Part shown: positions 52,521-64,000 of the stretch, piece after piece
How positions within the stretch are numbered: the first letter of the stretch is position 1
How the letters are laid out: every line of letters begins with the position of its first letter
DNA from: Lethocerus indicus
Taxonomy: Eukaryota; Arthropoda; Insecta; Hemiptera; Belostomatidae
NCBI GenBank assembly: GCA_019843655.1
Contig: JACDQD010000004.1
Coordinates: 25,369,872-25,433,871, forward strand
DNA: 64,000 bases
Reading direction: 5' to 3'
Translations under genes and position numbers: made by a program
Notes under the pieces: model-generated
Seen by the model: the letters and a program-made list of their open reading frames with translations, nothing else
Told to the model about the DNA's origin: nothing
Databases searched by the model: none

Positions 52521-55500
52521 GTCGACGAACGGTGTAAACCTCGGAGTGATAAAATTAGAAAAAGCGGGCCCCTCCTTGGCCATTCACCCGCCCCCTCCCC
52601 CTGACACAGACAGCAAACTCCATTCAGTTCTAATATTGGACAACAACAGGTGTTGGCCCAAAACGCCAGCAGATTTTCAACAAGCCCTAAATCATACACT
52701 CCCCCACTCGTAATTATTTGCCAGTTTTCCTTGTCCACGTCCAGTGCTATTCGTCGTACCGAAGGCGAAAATCAAAATTCAGACTACTCGTGTAATGAAA
52801 TTGTGCAGGAAAAACGTATAACAAACATTACGCAGTACACTTTACGATGTTTTCAAATGAAGTTATCCGCAACGACAAGTTCTGGTGGGAACCGGCTTTG
52901 ATAAATAGTTGGGTTCAGCGGTTTCCCGCTAAACTGATTCTACCGTCAGACATTTTCCGCGTGTAAACCGCTCGGGAAAAGCGTCCAATTTCGACGGGAC
53001 CGGGAAATGGATTTCACTGTCTATTTTAATCGCGACCGAATTACGCGCGGGTGCATCAGTGATTATTTCCTCTGTTTGCATTGCACCGGTCGCCCGTTTT
53101 AATACTGTACCGAACAAGGGGGAAAAAAACTTTATATACTTTAATTATCGTAATGATTATAAAATGTATACGATTTCTGGGCAACGTGGGGAAATTGTAG
53201 GGATATTTGACTGTAACGCTGTGTAGTGAAATGCACGTCGGGGTAAATGGTTCACGCGAGCCGGTCGAACACAACGCCCGGCCGTTATCGTCACGAGAGC
53301 ACGGAATATTTCCGACTTCGCGACAACAATATCGCGAATATGGCGAGGAATTTCTTCGGAGAACTAATATTGAAAAAAAGCGAGAGCGCGGGGTCGTAAA
53401 TCTAGTCGACCTTTCAGAAAAAATCGATGACCCGATTCACGGGAGGGGCGCGGGGAAATCGCAGAAACTCTAGTGCAGACGTTGGGGGGAGCTAAATTGT
53501 CAATTTCGAGGCGGAACGAAGACCTCGTTCAATGGCTGGTCGGGGCTCAATTAAAACGTTTTAACCCCGCCGGGAGGAGGGCCGCCCCCGCCTCATTAAT
53601 GCAATTCATAACTGGAGTTTAGACTTTCATAAGCTCTCCCCGGCTCCAATCACGCCCTCAGACAGTCCCCGCCTTCCTCGACATTAACGGTCATTACTTT
53701 TCCTTAAAGGAGGCCCAACCCCTCCATTACGGCCATTGTAATTGGACGACTCTGTACAGTCTCTTTCTCGACGATTCTCCTACCGACTATTTTGCAGTAA
53801 TCAGTTCGAGCCGTGAATAAATAAATAAGTGATAACTATCTCTAGTTATTATAATGGTACCACATGTTGGGCGTGTAACATAAATATTGCACTATATTCA
53901 ATGGGCTAAATATTTGCGCCACATTCCAGTCAAAGTTACTACCGAGCAGCCACTGCATTTTGAACTAACGGGTCGCGAAAATATAATTTTCTAGTTTTCA
54001 TTTAGTAAAAAACCAGACAAACGTTATTTAAACATTAAAACTGATTTTAATTAAATGCTGTTGAGGATAATTTTGGCAGGTCTTCGTTGAAGCCACCGTG
54101 GGAAACGGTAATTACATAATTATATCCTTTGTGACCGAATCGGATTCGCTTTAAAAAACATATAAATAAATGAGCGTCTAAAGAAGAAACGTACGAGTGC
54201 GAAATGATGTGTGGCAACAAAAAATAACACGTACCAATTACTAGTAATACGGAAAGAATATTAACAAAGATAAGTAGAATGTACAAGGGTGAAAAATGAA
54301 ATCTAAAACCGTCATTACAACTATGACCCGACTTCTGAGCTTCCCCCATCTATTTTCTGCCTCCGCTCTAGTCAACTTGTAAAGCCATTAATCACCGGCA
54401 GGGGCGTCGTTAAATCTTCGGCCAGAGCGGGCGGACGTCCCGGGAAAGGCGGCAGTAAAGAAAAGTTATTTCGCGTTAAACGGCAGCAACACGTTATTGT
54501 CGGTTATTGGGCTTTCACGATAGAACGGCGATAAAATCTATTCCCGGCAACTATCGAACGTTCGTCCGAGAAAAAATTAAAATTATGGAACCTCCAAGAC
54601 AAAGACTGGGGAATGGACGGGGCAGCGGTCGTGCTTCCCATACGATTTCCTAACACAACTCCCGAGGAGTTAGAAACGCGGCTAATCTCCACTTGAAAGC
54701 TGCAGCTAATCTACGTCACACGACTGGTCACACCTACAAAACATATTACAATAGAAATTTACAGTCGGCGTTGTTATTTTCAAATACAAACTGGGGGAAG
54801 AAGACTAACTGGGAAACGTACGCTCGACCGGCGGACGACGTTTACTAACCCAAACAACGGATAATCATTTCTTTCATGAATCGTAAACGTCTAATCGTAA
54901 CCTTGGAACGGAGTCACGCCTGTGTAGGGCCTGCGGTGTAGTGTGCGGTAATTGCTAATTATAAAAGAGCGTTCGGAATTAACGGTACCCGCCGGGAGAG
55001 AGGCAGAACAGCGACCCATCTCGGCGCCCTGACAGACTGGGCGGGCTTTATGCATCCACAAACAGTGTCCCCCTATTAGGTTCCAACATCAGACTCTTTT
55101 CTATATAAAATAAAAAGGAAATATTTGTAATTGTAACGCGGAACGGATATAGAAATTATTCCGAATTTTAGACGGTGAAAACTGGGTACATGCCGACCCC
55201 CTAGTAGGCTGTCCGATATATATTACTAGCACCGGCTAGTGGTGTGACCGCCGGGTCATCCTTTGTGCCCGGAAACATTGAATTACAAATATTGAGTTAT
55301 CTGTCGGCTCTGAAATTATATAGGGCCCAATTTCCCTGCCGCCCACGCGTGGAACCGCGTCGGTGGCTCTCCGCGAACCTACGCAATATTTAATCGGAGT
55401 ACGAGGCCGAGATCATTTCTATCTGGCGTTACTACCTATATTTCCAAACCACGATTAAAAACCAGAGATACAATTTTATTTAAAATAATGTTTCTTAAAA

Positions 55501-56210
55501 CGATTCGGATCGCTTTTTTAGAATTTAAACGTAAATATCGGCGAATTTATTGAGCACGATAAACCGGCCGGACAAGTAAGCTCCTACACGATACCCATTT
55601 ATTTTCAGCATTTTTCGATTTCGATCTAGACATTTCGAAGGAACTGACCCCCGAGAGCGATTGTGATCGCTCCGTTCTGATTTTTATTAATATTATTATT
55701 ACCGAACTTGCGTCTGAACCGGGGCACACGCAATCCGTACTCGTTCAAAAAGAGTGGAAAGGGCGATAAGGTAGGGATAAGGACGTCGCATTTTAAATAC
55801 CGCGAGAAAGTTCCTTTTTTTCTGCCGCCCCCTTCTGAAAGAAATATATTAACTGTTCTTCAATAAGGGCCTAGAGGAGTGAAGTGCACATAACGGCAGA
55901 TAAGTGGCCAGTCACGCCATGGGAGCATGTTGCCTCCGCCGCTTCCAACAGACTGCTCCAATTACCCACTACTACTGCATTCACTCTCCACAACGAGACG
56001 TTCCCAGTAAAAACTACAATTTTCGCGAATCTTATACTGCAATTTAAACAGGTTCCAATATAAATTCAAATATAATATTCGTGCCTCGAGTCAACTAGAA
56101 TATTTATTAGAGGTCTTTTGGCTGGCACAAATTTATTCCGAATACTGAATGAAAAAGTATTTATAAATTGAGAGTGCCCACAAGGCTACGACAAGAAAAT
56201 GAATTATAGC

Positions 56211-56245
56211 ACCGTATTTATTCTTTTTAGTAACATAAATACGGT
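56211..56245. repeat. perfect 10-bp stem hairpin, 15-nt loop
   Basis: ACCGTATTTA (56211-56220) pairs exactly with TAAATACGGT (56236-56245) around a T-rich 15-nt loop. It has the same stem and loop lengths as the hairpin at 5391-5425 but an unrelated sequence. Confidence 0.7.
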
Positions 56246-56880
56246 AAAACCTAAAGTAAATAAAAAATTAACGGACAAAACTGATTGGGAGGAATATCCA
56301 AATTGATACTATCGAACCAGCGAAGTCCAGGCCCAACAAAGTATTGTTTTAGCTGGTAGTTCTTTCTTATTGTAATGAATTACATTAGTCGAACTTCACA
56401 TCCCAATAGTAATGTTTGTCCTTGAGGAAATTCAAGTTAAATTAAATCGTTACACGTAATTCTAGTAATTACACGAATATTTTCGAGCAATGTTGTGAAC
56501 CATAAATCCCTACATTATACCGTAGTAAAAGAGAAACGATAAAACAAGAAGTCACCCTCGCCGGTATAGGATAAAAGATAATGTCAGACAACAATAGGTT
56601 TTTTATTGTTTGCCCGCGAGTAATCCACGTTCCTCGGAATATGCGATTACCGCACGTGAAAAAGGAAGAAGCCGGCACGCCAAGGATGGTAATCGGAAAG
56701 GCTGGCGGGAAGGTCAGTCGAGTAGGGGCCCACAGAAAATAAAAACGACTCACCGCCCAGGGACAGACGCGCGAAGAGGAGATGGAAATAAATAACATTA
56801 AAAATAGACGAAAGGAAAGTAAATGGGAACGGCTTCAAGGTGAAAAAAGCCGGAGGATGACGATCCCGCCGACCGAACCA

Positions 56881-56960
56881 AGAGGGAGAGAGAGAGAGAG
56901 AGAGAGACAGGGTAAGGGAGAGGGACAGGGTAAGGGAGACGGAGAGGGAAAGATAGAGAG
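56881..56960 (+). repeat. GA-rich tract with 18-bp tandem duplication
   Basis: A (GA)n stretch is followed by two tandem copies of GACAGGGTAAGGGAGAGG (56906-56923 and 56924-56941, differing near the end) and more purine-rich sequence. Confidence 0.85.
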
Positions 56961-59900
56961 AGCGTGCTCAAAAGAGTTTGCTTTTCAAAAGCGCCTTATA
57001 AATAGAATTATATTATCTTCCTTTTTCTTTATTTTTTCACAAATGGGACTCGGAACGGGTATAATTTTATAAGCGACGCTCTTTTATAACCGTAGACGGG
57101 GAGGTCAACACAAACCCAATCACCCGTTAATAAATCTCGACCCAATGTTTCAATTTATGACGAAGACGTTTTCAAGAAGTATTATTAACACTAAAAGAAG
57201 CAGATTTAACGTTCGGCGGGCGATACTGGCTGCGATATTCTACCTCGAAATAAAGCGAGATATATATTTTTTTAATGTTTTACTCCAGTTATTCACGTGT
57301 CCTCCCGCCCCTAAAACCCCCGACCGTTTTCTAGCCGTGAACAGTGTGGCAAGCGTGCCATTTTTCAAAAATGTTGTTACCGAAGTGCAGAAATCCAAGT
57401 TCCTTTGGAGATAGAACACATTTTTTTTATATTTGGACCCTATAAGGAGTCCGGGTCCAACGTGCCCACTGTGGCAGGCGCCTTAGCTCTAGTTCGTCTT
57501 TTAAATACAACGAAGAGACAATGTACAAGTTCGAATTTGCGAAGCGGCGTCTCGACGCCCGGTTTATCTCGGGCGGGGTATCTACCGGGGGATAACCGGT
57601 CGGCCCACGTCCCACCCGACTCTCAACGCTCCCAGGACCAGATTATATCTACGCCTTCCCCAACCTATAACATAGGCCCCTTCGTCATTCTCAAAGTCAC
57701 GCATCCATGTCTTCCGGTTGGTACAACTGTGAGGCGCCGTTCCAAAATTTTCAGTTCCTGAGGTAGATCCACCTGTTATGAATGTATCTTAAATTTCATA
57801 AATCGCAATAATCAAATAATTCATTCTGAAACGGGTAAACGATTCATCGAATGTATTTGACTGTCGGCTCGTTCAGTTGCCGGTACAATTTTTCTCTTAC
57901 AATTTTCTGCACAAAACAGCGTCGTATTTGAGAACATGGCCAATCTCTACGCGAGGTCTATCTGAGCCAACCGTAGTATGAAAACAACTGTCAGACGTGT
58001 GGTAAACAAAACGTGTGCTCGATATACGCGGTCTGAAATTTGACTGCTATTGTTGTTCCGAATGCGAACGAGAGGAGAAAAGGATATTTTGGATACAGGA
58101 GACATTTTGTAATGGACACTTTAATGAGTATCTGCTCATAATCAATTCCTGGCGGCAATTTGTTACAGCGACGGATGCCGATAACTTAGTATCAATTGGT
58201 CGAAAAGAAGCATCGACGATACATAAATCTCGAGTCGAAAACCCGAATTCGATTTCAGGGAGCGTTCTGCCCCAGTACGGGTTGAATTTTGCAGGCCTGT
58301 CATAAGTGAGGCGCCGCGTGGGAAAGCCCGCCGTTTATCAAAGCCCTTAACAGTTTTTCCGGCGTAACAACTTTCTCCCGAAGAAGAAAACTGGCGCGGA
58401 AAGATTCCTGGAAATGTTTCGCGGCTGGCGGTATAAATCAGGGGCCAGATCGGCGGCTGCCCGCCGGGACGCATAACTTTTAAAACTATTCCAGACGAGA
58501 GTGCCGCCCCCCAGTTTAGTTTCCTTTCTTTCCAGAACTTGATCAGAAAGTCTGCAGCCAGAGCCGCACTCTTAGGTTTTAAATTAATGGCCCCGAGTCC
58601 ACAACTTTTCTGCCCACCCCTCCTATCTCTCCTTATTTATAAAGTTGGAAACGACAACAGAACTAAAATTGGACCAGTGTTGTAAAACAATTCTATTAGT
58701 TTCGCGATTAATGGTATCCTATTTCTTACCGAAGTTTCGGAATATCGCAAACAACATTTGTACCACAATACCGCGAAATTCGGCGAAAAACAAACAATTG
58801 TCTCTAATGGGAACGACAGAACCGATTAATAAGGGGAACGGTTATCCGAATAAACTGATTAAATTATTTTCAACCCGAGCCCTCTGAGGCAGCTCCGAAC
58901 AACAGGAAAGCGACATTTTAATCGCCGGAAACTAACTGGCTAAAAGAGATAAGTCTTTCGGAATATAAACGAGAACAACAATAAATAAAGGGAGGAAGTT
59001 TCCCTTAGGAAAAGAGGCTCCCGCGGGAACATTTTATCATTTACAGGCAACAAAAGTTTGCACCGGGCGGGCCAACTTTGGCCGGCTCCATTATGCAAAA
59101 ACTCTCACCGCTCCACTGCACTCTCTTCGGGCCCAGACTCGGTCAATAGTCGTCCCGAACTCAGTTACACTTGCCCCTGAAAGGAATGTTGAAAATTCCA
59201 AAATTTTTTAAACTTCAAAACTACTACTTCAATAGTAGTAGTAATAATACTACTAGTAATACTAGTTTTGTATACGTATACTTAAACAATATATGTACAT
59301 ATATCGTAGTCTAGTTTTTGGAATACCATGATAAATAAATACCGCCTACACTCGGGCGCCTTCGTGTTTTCATACATAATTTTTGCAACTTATAATAGCA
59401 AAAACAAACGGTTTCGAACGCTTAAAATAAGCTTAATTTTTCCATTAATTTAATCGCGGAAGGCGCATTCGGAGTGGACAATCCATTCACAGCTCCTCCA
59501 ACGTTTAACTAACTGTTGTACATATCTGAACGTAGTCAAGAAAGCGTGACTGGGGTGAGTGTTCAGAGCGGGAGGAGCCGATTATGGCTCCAGTCAAGGC
59601 CGCGATCTTCTATAAAACAAAACCTAAAATGGTATTCTATATGCATCGGCGCGTATTGGTTAATCGTGGAGAGAAGGCGCGAGGCGGAGCGAGTGGGTGC
59701 CAGCGGGGGCTGTAACAGTGCCAAGGCCACCCCGGTTTAATTGGGTCGTCGACCGGCGCATACGAGTTATAATATAGCGCTCGTAAAACCCGGCTCAAAA
59801 ACGGCCTAAGAAATGCCGCCCCATCAACGTCGGCAGTAAAATGGGCCGAGAGAAACGTCGGCGTCACATACGCGCCTCTCGCTCCCAAATCTCTCCCACA

Positions 59901-61216
59901 GCCCTTTTTCCCAGCTTTTACGGCACGAAATGAAACCGACGACCGCGAGAGTGTAGCGCACGGGGGTCTTCACTATCGTTAGAGTTTATTTTAACAAAGT
60001 GGAATAGCGACGTCTTCACTCGGCGGTACAATATCGGCCGCGGAGGCGTCGATTAATGTACCAGTTTGACCCGGCCGAGAGACAGGACCGGAAACCGGTT
60101 TGTGAATAGGCCGAGACCCCGGAGGCCAGATGTTTTCAACTCGGAGCTATTCTACAGAGATCCCGAAAGAACTGACGTTCGGTTGGGCCCAACGCGTATT
60201 GCCGCAAAGCACTGCCGGATCATGAAACTGTTCCGCGGCCCTTCACAGGGCCAGATTACACGGCGCGCGTTATTACTATCCATCTGTTGTTCGGCGGCCA
60301 GGGTTAAATTGGAACGCCGAGGGCACTCGAAGGAAAGGGAAGAGGGTTCCCGACCGGAAATAAACTCAAACATTCCGTTCTGGTCGGCGTATCAATTATC
60401 CCACCCCCCGTTGGGCTTTATTGGGCCCCACTTCAGGCGCTCGATGCACTGGCCCGCATAACGCACCTTTAATTGGTACCGATCCGACGCCCCTTTAGCT
60501 TTATTACGGATAAATTACTCTTATTTTAAATACGGTACGCGGGTGAATAATATTACACGAATGAGGCGAATACCTTGCCGTGAATAAAATCGATTCCATA
60601 AAATCTGGAAGGGACGGACGTTTCTCCTCGAGAATTTCTGGAACTCGTCTGGAGGCTCATTTATAACGATCCGCGCAATATGATAGCATAACTATTTCGA
60701 CGGAATGTTGGAACGAAATTCTCCAGTTTCGGTACCGTTAACCAGATTAAAATATAATTTTATATCCGCGATGTTTACCATCGGACGCTAATTAGAGCGC
60801 ACCGACAAAATCAGCGGTAGAACATAATTAGTCGAAACGCAAAAAGCGTTTTCACTCGTATTGAAAATTCAATTCTCGCTCTTCCCAACGCACGCCTCGC
60901 CAAAACGGATTGTTATTCGCCCAGATTGTTGCATAATCAAAGCACGTTCCCATGACGCACGACCGTCGGAAATGCACGCCCAATTGCACAAATAGCAGCC
61001 GCACAGATGTCTGCCCGTACATTTTCACCGTGCGTTTACTATTATAATTAGGCACGGAGGGTAGATATTTGACCGGAATGCAAACCGAATGCTTATTTTC
61101 TCTGCGAACAAATATACAGTAGCAATGATAGGGTAATGATAGAACATGGGTAAGTGGGACGTCCAAAAGTTACTGAAATGTTTAACATACCTGTTTTGTG
61201 GTCTGCGAGGGGTTGG
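56961..61216. other. gene-free stretch
   Basis: No exon or RNA gene is supported. Frames at 57405-57761 and 58015-58305 are short and have no recognisable motif. It includes alternative ACT/AGT hairpins at 59220-59258, the perfect palindrome GTTGGGCCCAAC at 60182-60193 and a 6-bp GC hairpin at 60237-60252. Confidence 0.6.
59220..59258. repeat. mutually exclusive hairpins in ACT/AGT repeat
   Basis: ACTACTACT (59220-59228) pairs exactly with AGTAGTAGT (59234-59242), but TAGTAGTA (59236-59243) pairs exactly with TACTACTA (59248-59255), so the middle block can join only one of the two stems. TACTAGTA at 59251-59258 is itself a palindrome. Confidence 0.7.
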
Positions 61217-61452
61217 AATACCGAAGATTTCGTGTGTTTCTGTCTCCTCTCGCTGGTTTGGTTTTTCGCCAGACCGGTTTCAGTTCGGCGTTTTCAACGG
61301 ACAGTACAAGTGACAGTGACAGTGCAGTGAGGATGCCCGAAAAACATCCAAAGTGCCAAAAGTGACTAACACCACCACTGAAGATGGCGAGCAGCCGAAA
61401 CCGGTCTAGCAAAAGACCAAACCAGACAGAAACACGCGAAATCTACGGTATT
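61217..61452. mobile_element. foldback (MITE-like) element, about 236 bp
   Basis: The left arm (61217-61281), beginning AATACCG, and the right arm (61397-61452), ending CGGTATT, are inverted copies. I count about 51 of 56 matching positions once a 9-nt insertion in the left arm (near 61246-61254) is allowed for. Conserved blocks include ATTTCG, GTGTTTCTGTCT, TGGTTTGG and AGACCGGTTTC. The interior has a degenerate GACAGT tandem (about 61299-61330) and no coding capacity. I see no clear target-site duplication beside AATACC/GGTATT, so the ends may be misplaced or decayed. Long inverted arms with a short non-coding centre suggest a non-autonomous DNA element; the superfamily is not identifiable. 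Confidence 0.65.
61378..61409 (+). repeat. shared 32-bp motif, copy 3 (inside foldback element)
   Basis: It begins CTGAAGA, then TGGCGAGCAGCC, then GAAACCGGTCTAG, and overlaps the start of the right foldback arm. It matches copy 2 at 27/32 and copy 1 at 23/32 positions. CTGANGA, a short stem, GAAA and a GTC are the conserved pieces of a hammerhead ribozyme core. However, the U after CTGAAGA must bulge, and the flanks (CACCA before, UAGC after) do not form stem I beyond one pair, so catalysis is unlikely. Confidence 0.6.
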
Positions 61453-64000
61453 ACTAAAATGTGGTTATTATTTTTAAACAGAACGCTATATCGATAATTA
61501 ATTTTCAGGGTCGTAAACTCGTTGAGAATGGCCCACAGAAAACCAAACGTTTTGAATGGGTTAAACTGAGGGTCAGGAGAAGATCAATGACGACAGTCGC
61601 AGTCCGGGAACTGTGAACAATGAATGGGCCCCGGCCGTTTATGGCTACGACAATTTATGTCTTGTGTCTATAAATTGCATCAGGGACAAGACTTATATTT
61701 GCAGTCAGAAACCTTGATGCTGGACTTAGAAATTATTGGTAACATATTTCCTTCTGGACTTTGCGGACGCTCCATGCACGTTGAAAAAGCCGGGGCGAAA
61801 TGAGCGATAGATAGACACTGTAAAATTGAGTTGAATAGTGGCAATTGCCTTTGTGCACTTAAACATAAGACGAGCCGTAAAGAAAATATTTTTTATCTAA
61901 CGACGGACAAAATCGAACGAGAAGACCACGCTCGCAGACTTCAGCGGTGAATTCAACCTTGATCTCAGCTATGAGGCAACCGTATTGTTCTTCAATTCCA
62001 TTCACGGCATGACCTTCACCGCACCGAGCAGGGAACTGCAAAAGGGTTTAGAGAGCCGGCCGGGTTATTGCAGCGTGCTTGAACACAAATGAGAACAAAA
62101 TGCCACTGGATTTCCAGTAACTAACTGCAGCCTGGAGCGTGCCTTTTTCATGATACAAGCGGAAGTACATAAAAATACTGCCGGGGAATTTTTTGTTGTG
62201 TGAACAAAAATAAATTAGAAATGTTATCGATAATTTCTTATCAGAGCTAACAAAATAGAGAGGCGGCACAACGACTGGAAATAACAGTTCACACGAATAA
62301 CCGTACAAAAAAATCTTTATTATCCTGTCATCTTCTTATACCAGTAAAACACTAAATAGAGGGACCAAACTTTTAAGTTCAATTATACGCAGTCTCTTAA
62401 CAACAATTGTAGAGTCAGCGGAAGCAAAGCGGGAGATAGAAGTAAAAAAAACCGTCGAAAGGCTACACTTTTGAACTTCTGCAACATTTCTGCGGCCTCT
62501 AACACAATACAATCGATCTCTGAGTCCTTCACAGAGAGATCGCAAAGAGATTGCCTCCTACAACAATATTCCTTTGTCGGGAAACTATTCCCGGTGATCT
62601 ATTTTGTACTTCCAGAGACCGACAATTTACCAGAATACGTTCCATTACGCGGGTTCCATTTACGATAATTACAAACGAAAGCGCACACATGACTCTCAAA
62701 ACACACAAAACTCTACCACAATCCCGGCTATTGTGTTTTACTCTGAAGTCCATCCTTTGCGCGGCCTTCACTCCGCCTAGTCGACTAAGGCAAGGCGATT
62801 GGGAGAGCGTGCGCTTCAAGTTGTTGCAAAGTGGTTAATTATATGTAATTTAACTAGCGGATTGAATATCGCCAGTGTTGATCTTGCGACTATTTTAGAT
62901 CATTCATAATTCACTTGAACCTTGAATTAGATTAAGATACACGTCAATACATGAACCTTACGTATTAATGACAAATATGTTACTAAGTGGTGGAAGGGCC
63001 AGATTACTGAAATAATATTCGAATTTAAATTCGCAGACCTATTAATTGCTTCAAAGAGTTCACAGATGTCCGTACAAACTGAACAACGTGGTGCAATTTA
63101 ATTATTAAACACTTCTATGACCCATGTGGTCGTCCTATTTCCAGTTTCTTCCAAATAAGGAGATTTGGCGAGGTTGGTGAATAAACGGGAGCGTCTCTGT
63201 ACCGTCTGGCAGGGACGGTCAACGATAATTCCACACTGCCTTCTGGCCACACAACGAAATACAATTTATATTTCTGGCGCATTCGGCCGTACAACTTCAA
63301 CCGGGAAGGATTTACAACCGCGCCAACTTACCTGCGTCTGGGTCAAATGTAGCTTCTAATTTTCAGCCTACAATATTATTATTATCGTTTGTGAAAGGTA
63401 TAGGTCAAGAATCGCGCCCCGAGTTAAACCAATCGAATTCGTTTTCAATATAACAGTTCCACGACTGCATTTTTCATTATTTCTGTTTACGACGGCCGTA
63501 ATAGGACAAGCGTAATGCGGATAATGACACCCCAGCTATTTCTCAAAGCTACATTTCCAGTCTAAAGGGGAATCGTTATTAAGCGGGAGACACTGCCTCT
63601 TGTCTCTTAATCGGAGGCTGACACGGAATGGGAAAAACTATGAGGCCGGCTAATTGCCCCCGCCTCCAAGCCCACCCCGAACCACTGGCAGCGCAATTAT
63701 GAGAGAAAAATCGCGCCAAACAAAGGCAAAAATAAATTGCACCCCTTTTCCTTTTTTGCCCTCTTTCACAGAAGGCTTTTCGCAGGAACCGAATTCGACG
63801 CGGCCCAAGGACGAACGACTTTCGACACTAGAGCCAGCCTACCGTCAAGGTCTCTCTCTACACGGGCATTGGTCAACTCAAATAATAACTTCCAGTTTTA
63901 GAAATTTCCTCGAATTAACCTGTCATAAATCTGGTTAAGAATTTATAAGTAAGGCCTTAAGTGGGTGAATAAGGCTGAAAATAACATCGTTTTATCATGT
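61453..64000. other. gene-free stretch
   Basis: Nothing recognisable is seen: no exon, RNA gene, repeat array or element. Open frames are all under about 100 codons and have no family-like motifs. Confidence 0.6.

Larger units (their letters stand above)
43252..56905. other. gene-free stretch
   Basis: No exon or RNA gene is supported, including the longest frame in the window (154 codons, minus strand, 52119-52583), which has no motif and lies partly over a purine repeat. It holds the CTC array at 44853, AT-rich DNA at about 45.24-45.54 kb, a G/purine-rich zone at 46.51-46.68 kb, GC-rich hairpins at 46706 and 47466, the partial 32-bp motif at 48205, a hairpin at 50322 and a perfect hairpin at 56211. 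Confidence 0.6.

Noticed and set aside
52119..52583. Longest open frame (154 codons, minus strand)
   Set aside because: It has no domain, no natural composition (Ser/Leu/Pro runs from a GA array), and the length is expected by chance in 64 kb on six frames.
1..64000. CRISPR array, prophage, LTR retrotransposon or mitochondrial insert
   Set aside because: No regularly spaced direct repeats, no long direct terminal repeats, no reverse transcriptase or integrase motifs and no mitochondrial gene sequence were seen.

Overview
The window looks like nuclear DNA from a eukaryote, most likely an invertebrate and perhaps an arthropod. The reasons are that no open frame exceeds about 154 codons on either strand, there are long dinucleotide and trinucleotide microsatellites, CpG is visibly common, and AT-rich stretches full of ATTA/TAATTA alternate with GC-richer stretches. 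There is no operon structure, rRNA, tRNA, CRISPR array or recognisable full-length transposon. I cannot name the species. No gene can be assigned with confidence, so this is probably intergenic or long-intron DNA. The arthropod guess and the intergenic/intronic reading are inferences.

Layout: 1-13.4 kb is unannotatable single-copy DNA with potential G-quadruplex tracts (near 1.3 and 2.5 kb), a weak coding-like islet (7.63-7.82 kb), an (AT)n array at 9.37 kb, a (CT)n array at 11.1 kb and a nested inverted repeat at 12.65-12.77 kb. At 13.49-13.64 kb two long microsatellites, (TA)n and (TG)n, lie 53 bp apart. From 13.6 to 31 kb there are GGA/CA arrays near 18 and 19.2 kb, a coding-like GC-richer island at 22.56-22.81 kb wedged between a GGA array and an (AT)n array, and several short perfect hairpins. 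From 31 to 43 kb come paired hairpins (31.08 and 31.17 kb), strand-asymmetric purine/pyrimidine tracts (35.4, 36.5, 37.6 and 40.1-40.3 kb) and two strong G-quadruplex motifs (37.6 and 38.4 kb). From 43 to 64 kb there is a bulged palindrome (43.2 kb), a long CTC array (44.85 kb), GC-rich hairpins (46.7 and 47.5 kb), alternative ACT/AGT hairpins (59.2 kb) and a 236-bp foldback element (61.2-61.45 kb).

The best lead for something undescribed is a 32-bp motif found, ungapped, at three places (about 10.57, 20.43 and 61.39 kb), with a fourth partial copy at 48.2 kb. Its core is a short GGC/GCC hairpin followed by GAAAC. The 61.39 kb copy overlaps the start of the right arm of the foldback element, which suggests a dispersed non-autonomous repeat family. 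That copy also resembles a hammerhead ribozyme core, but its flanks do not pair as stem I should, so I do not call it a ribozyme.

All coordinates and matches were read by eye. No search, folding or conservation analysis was run.
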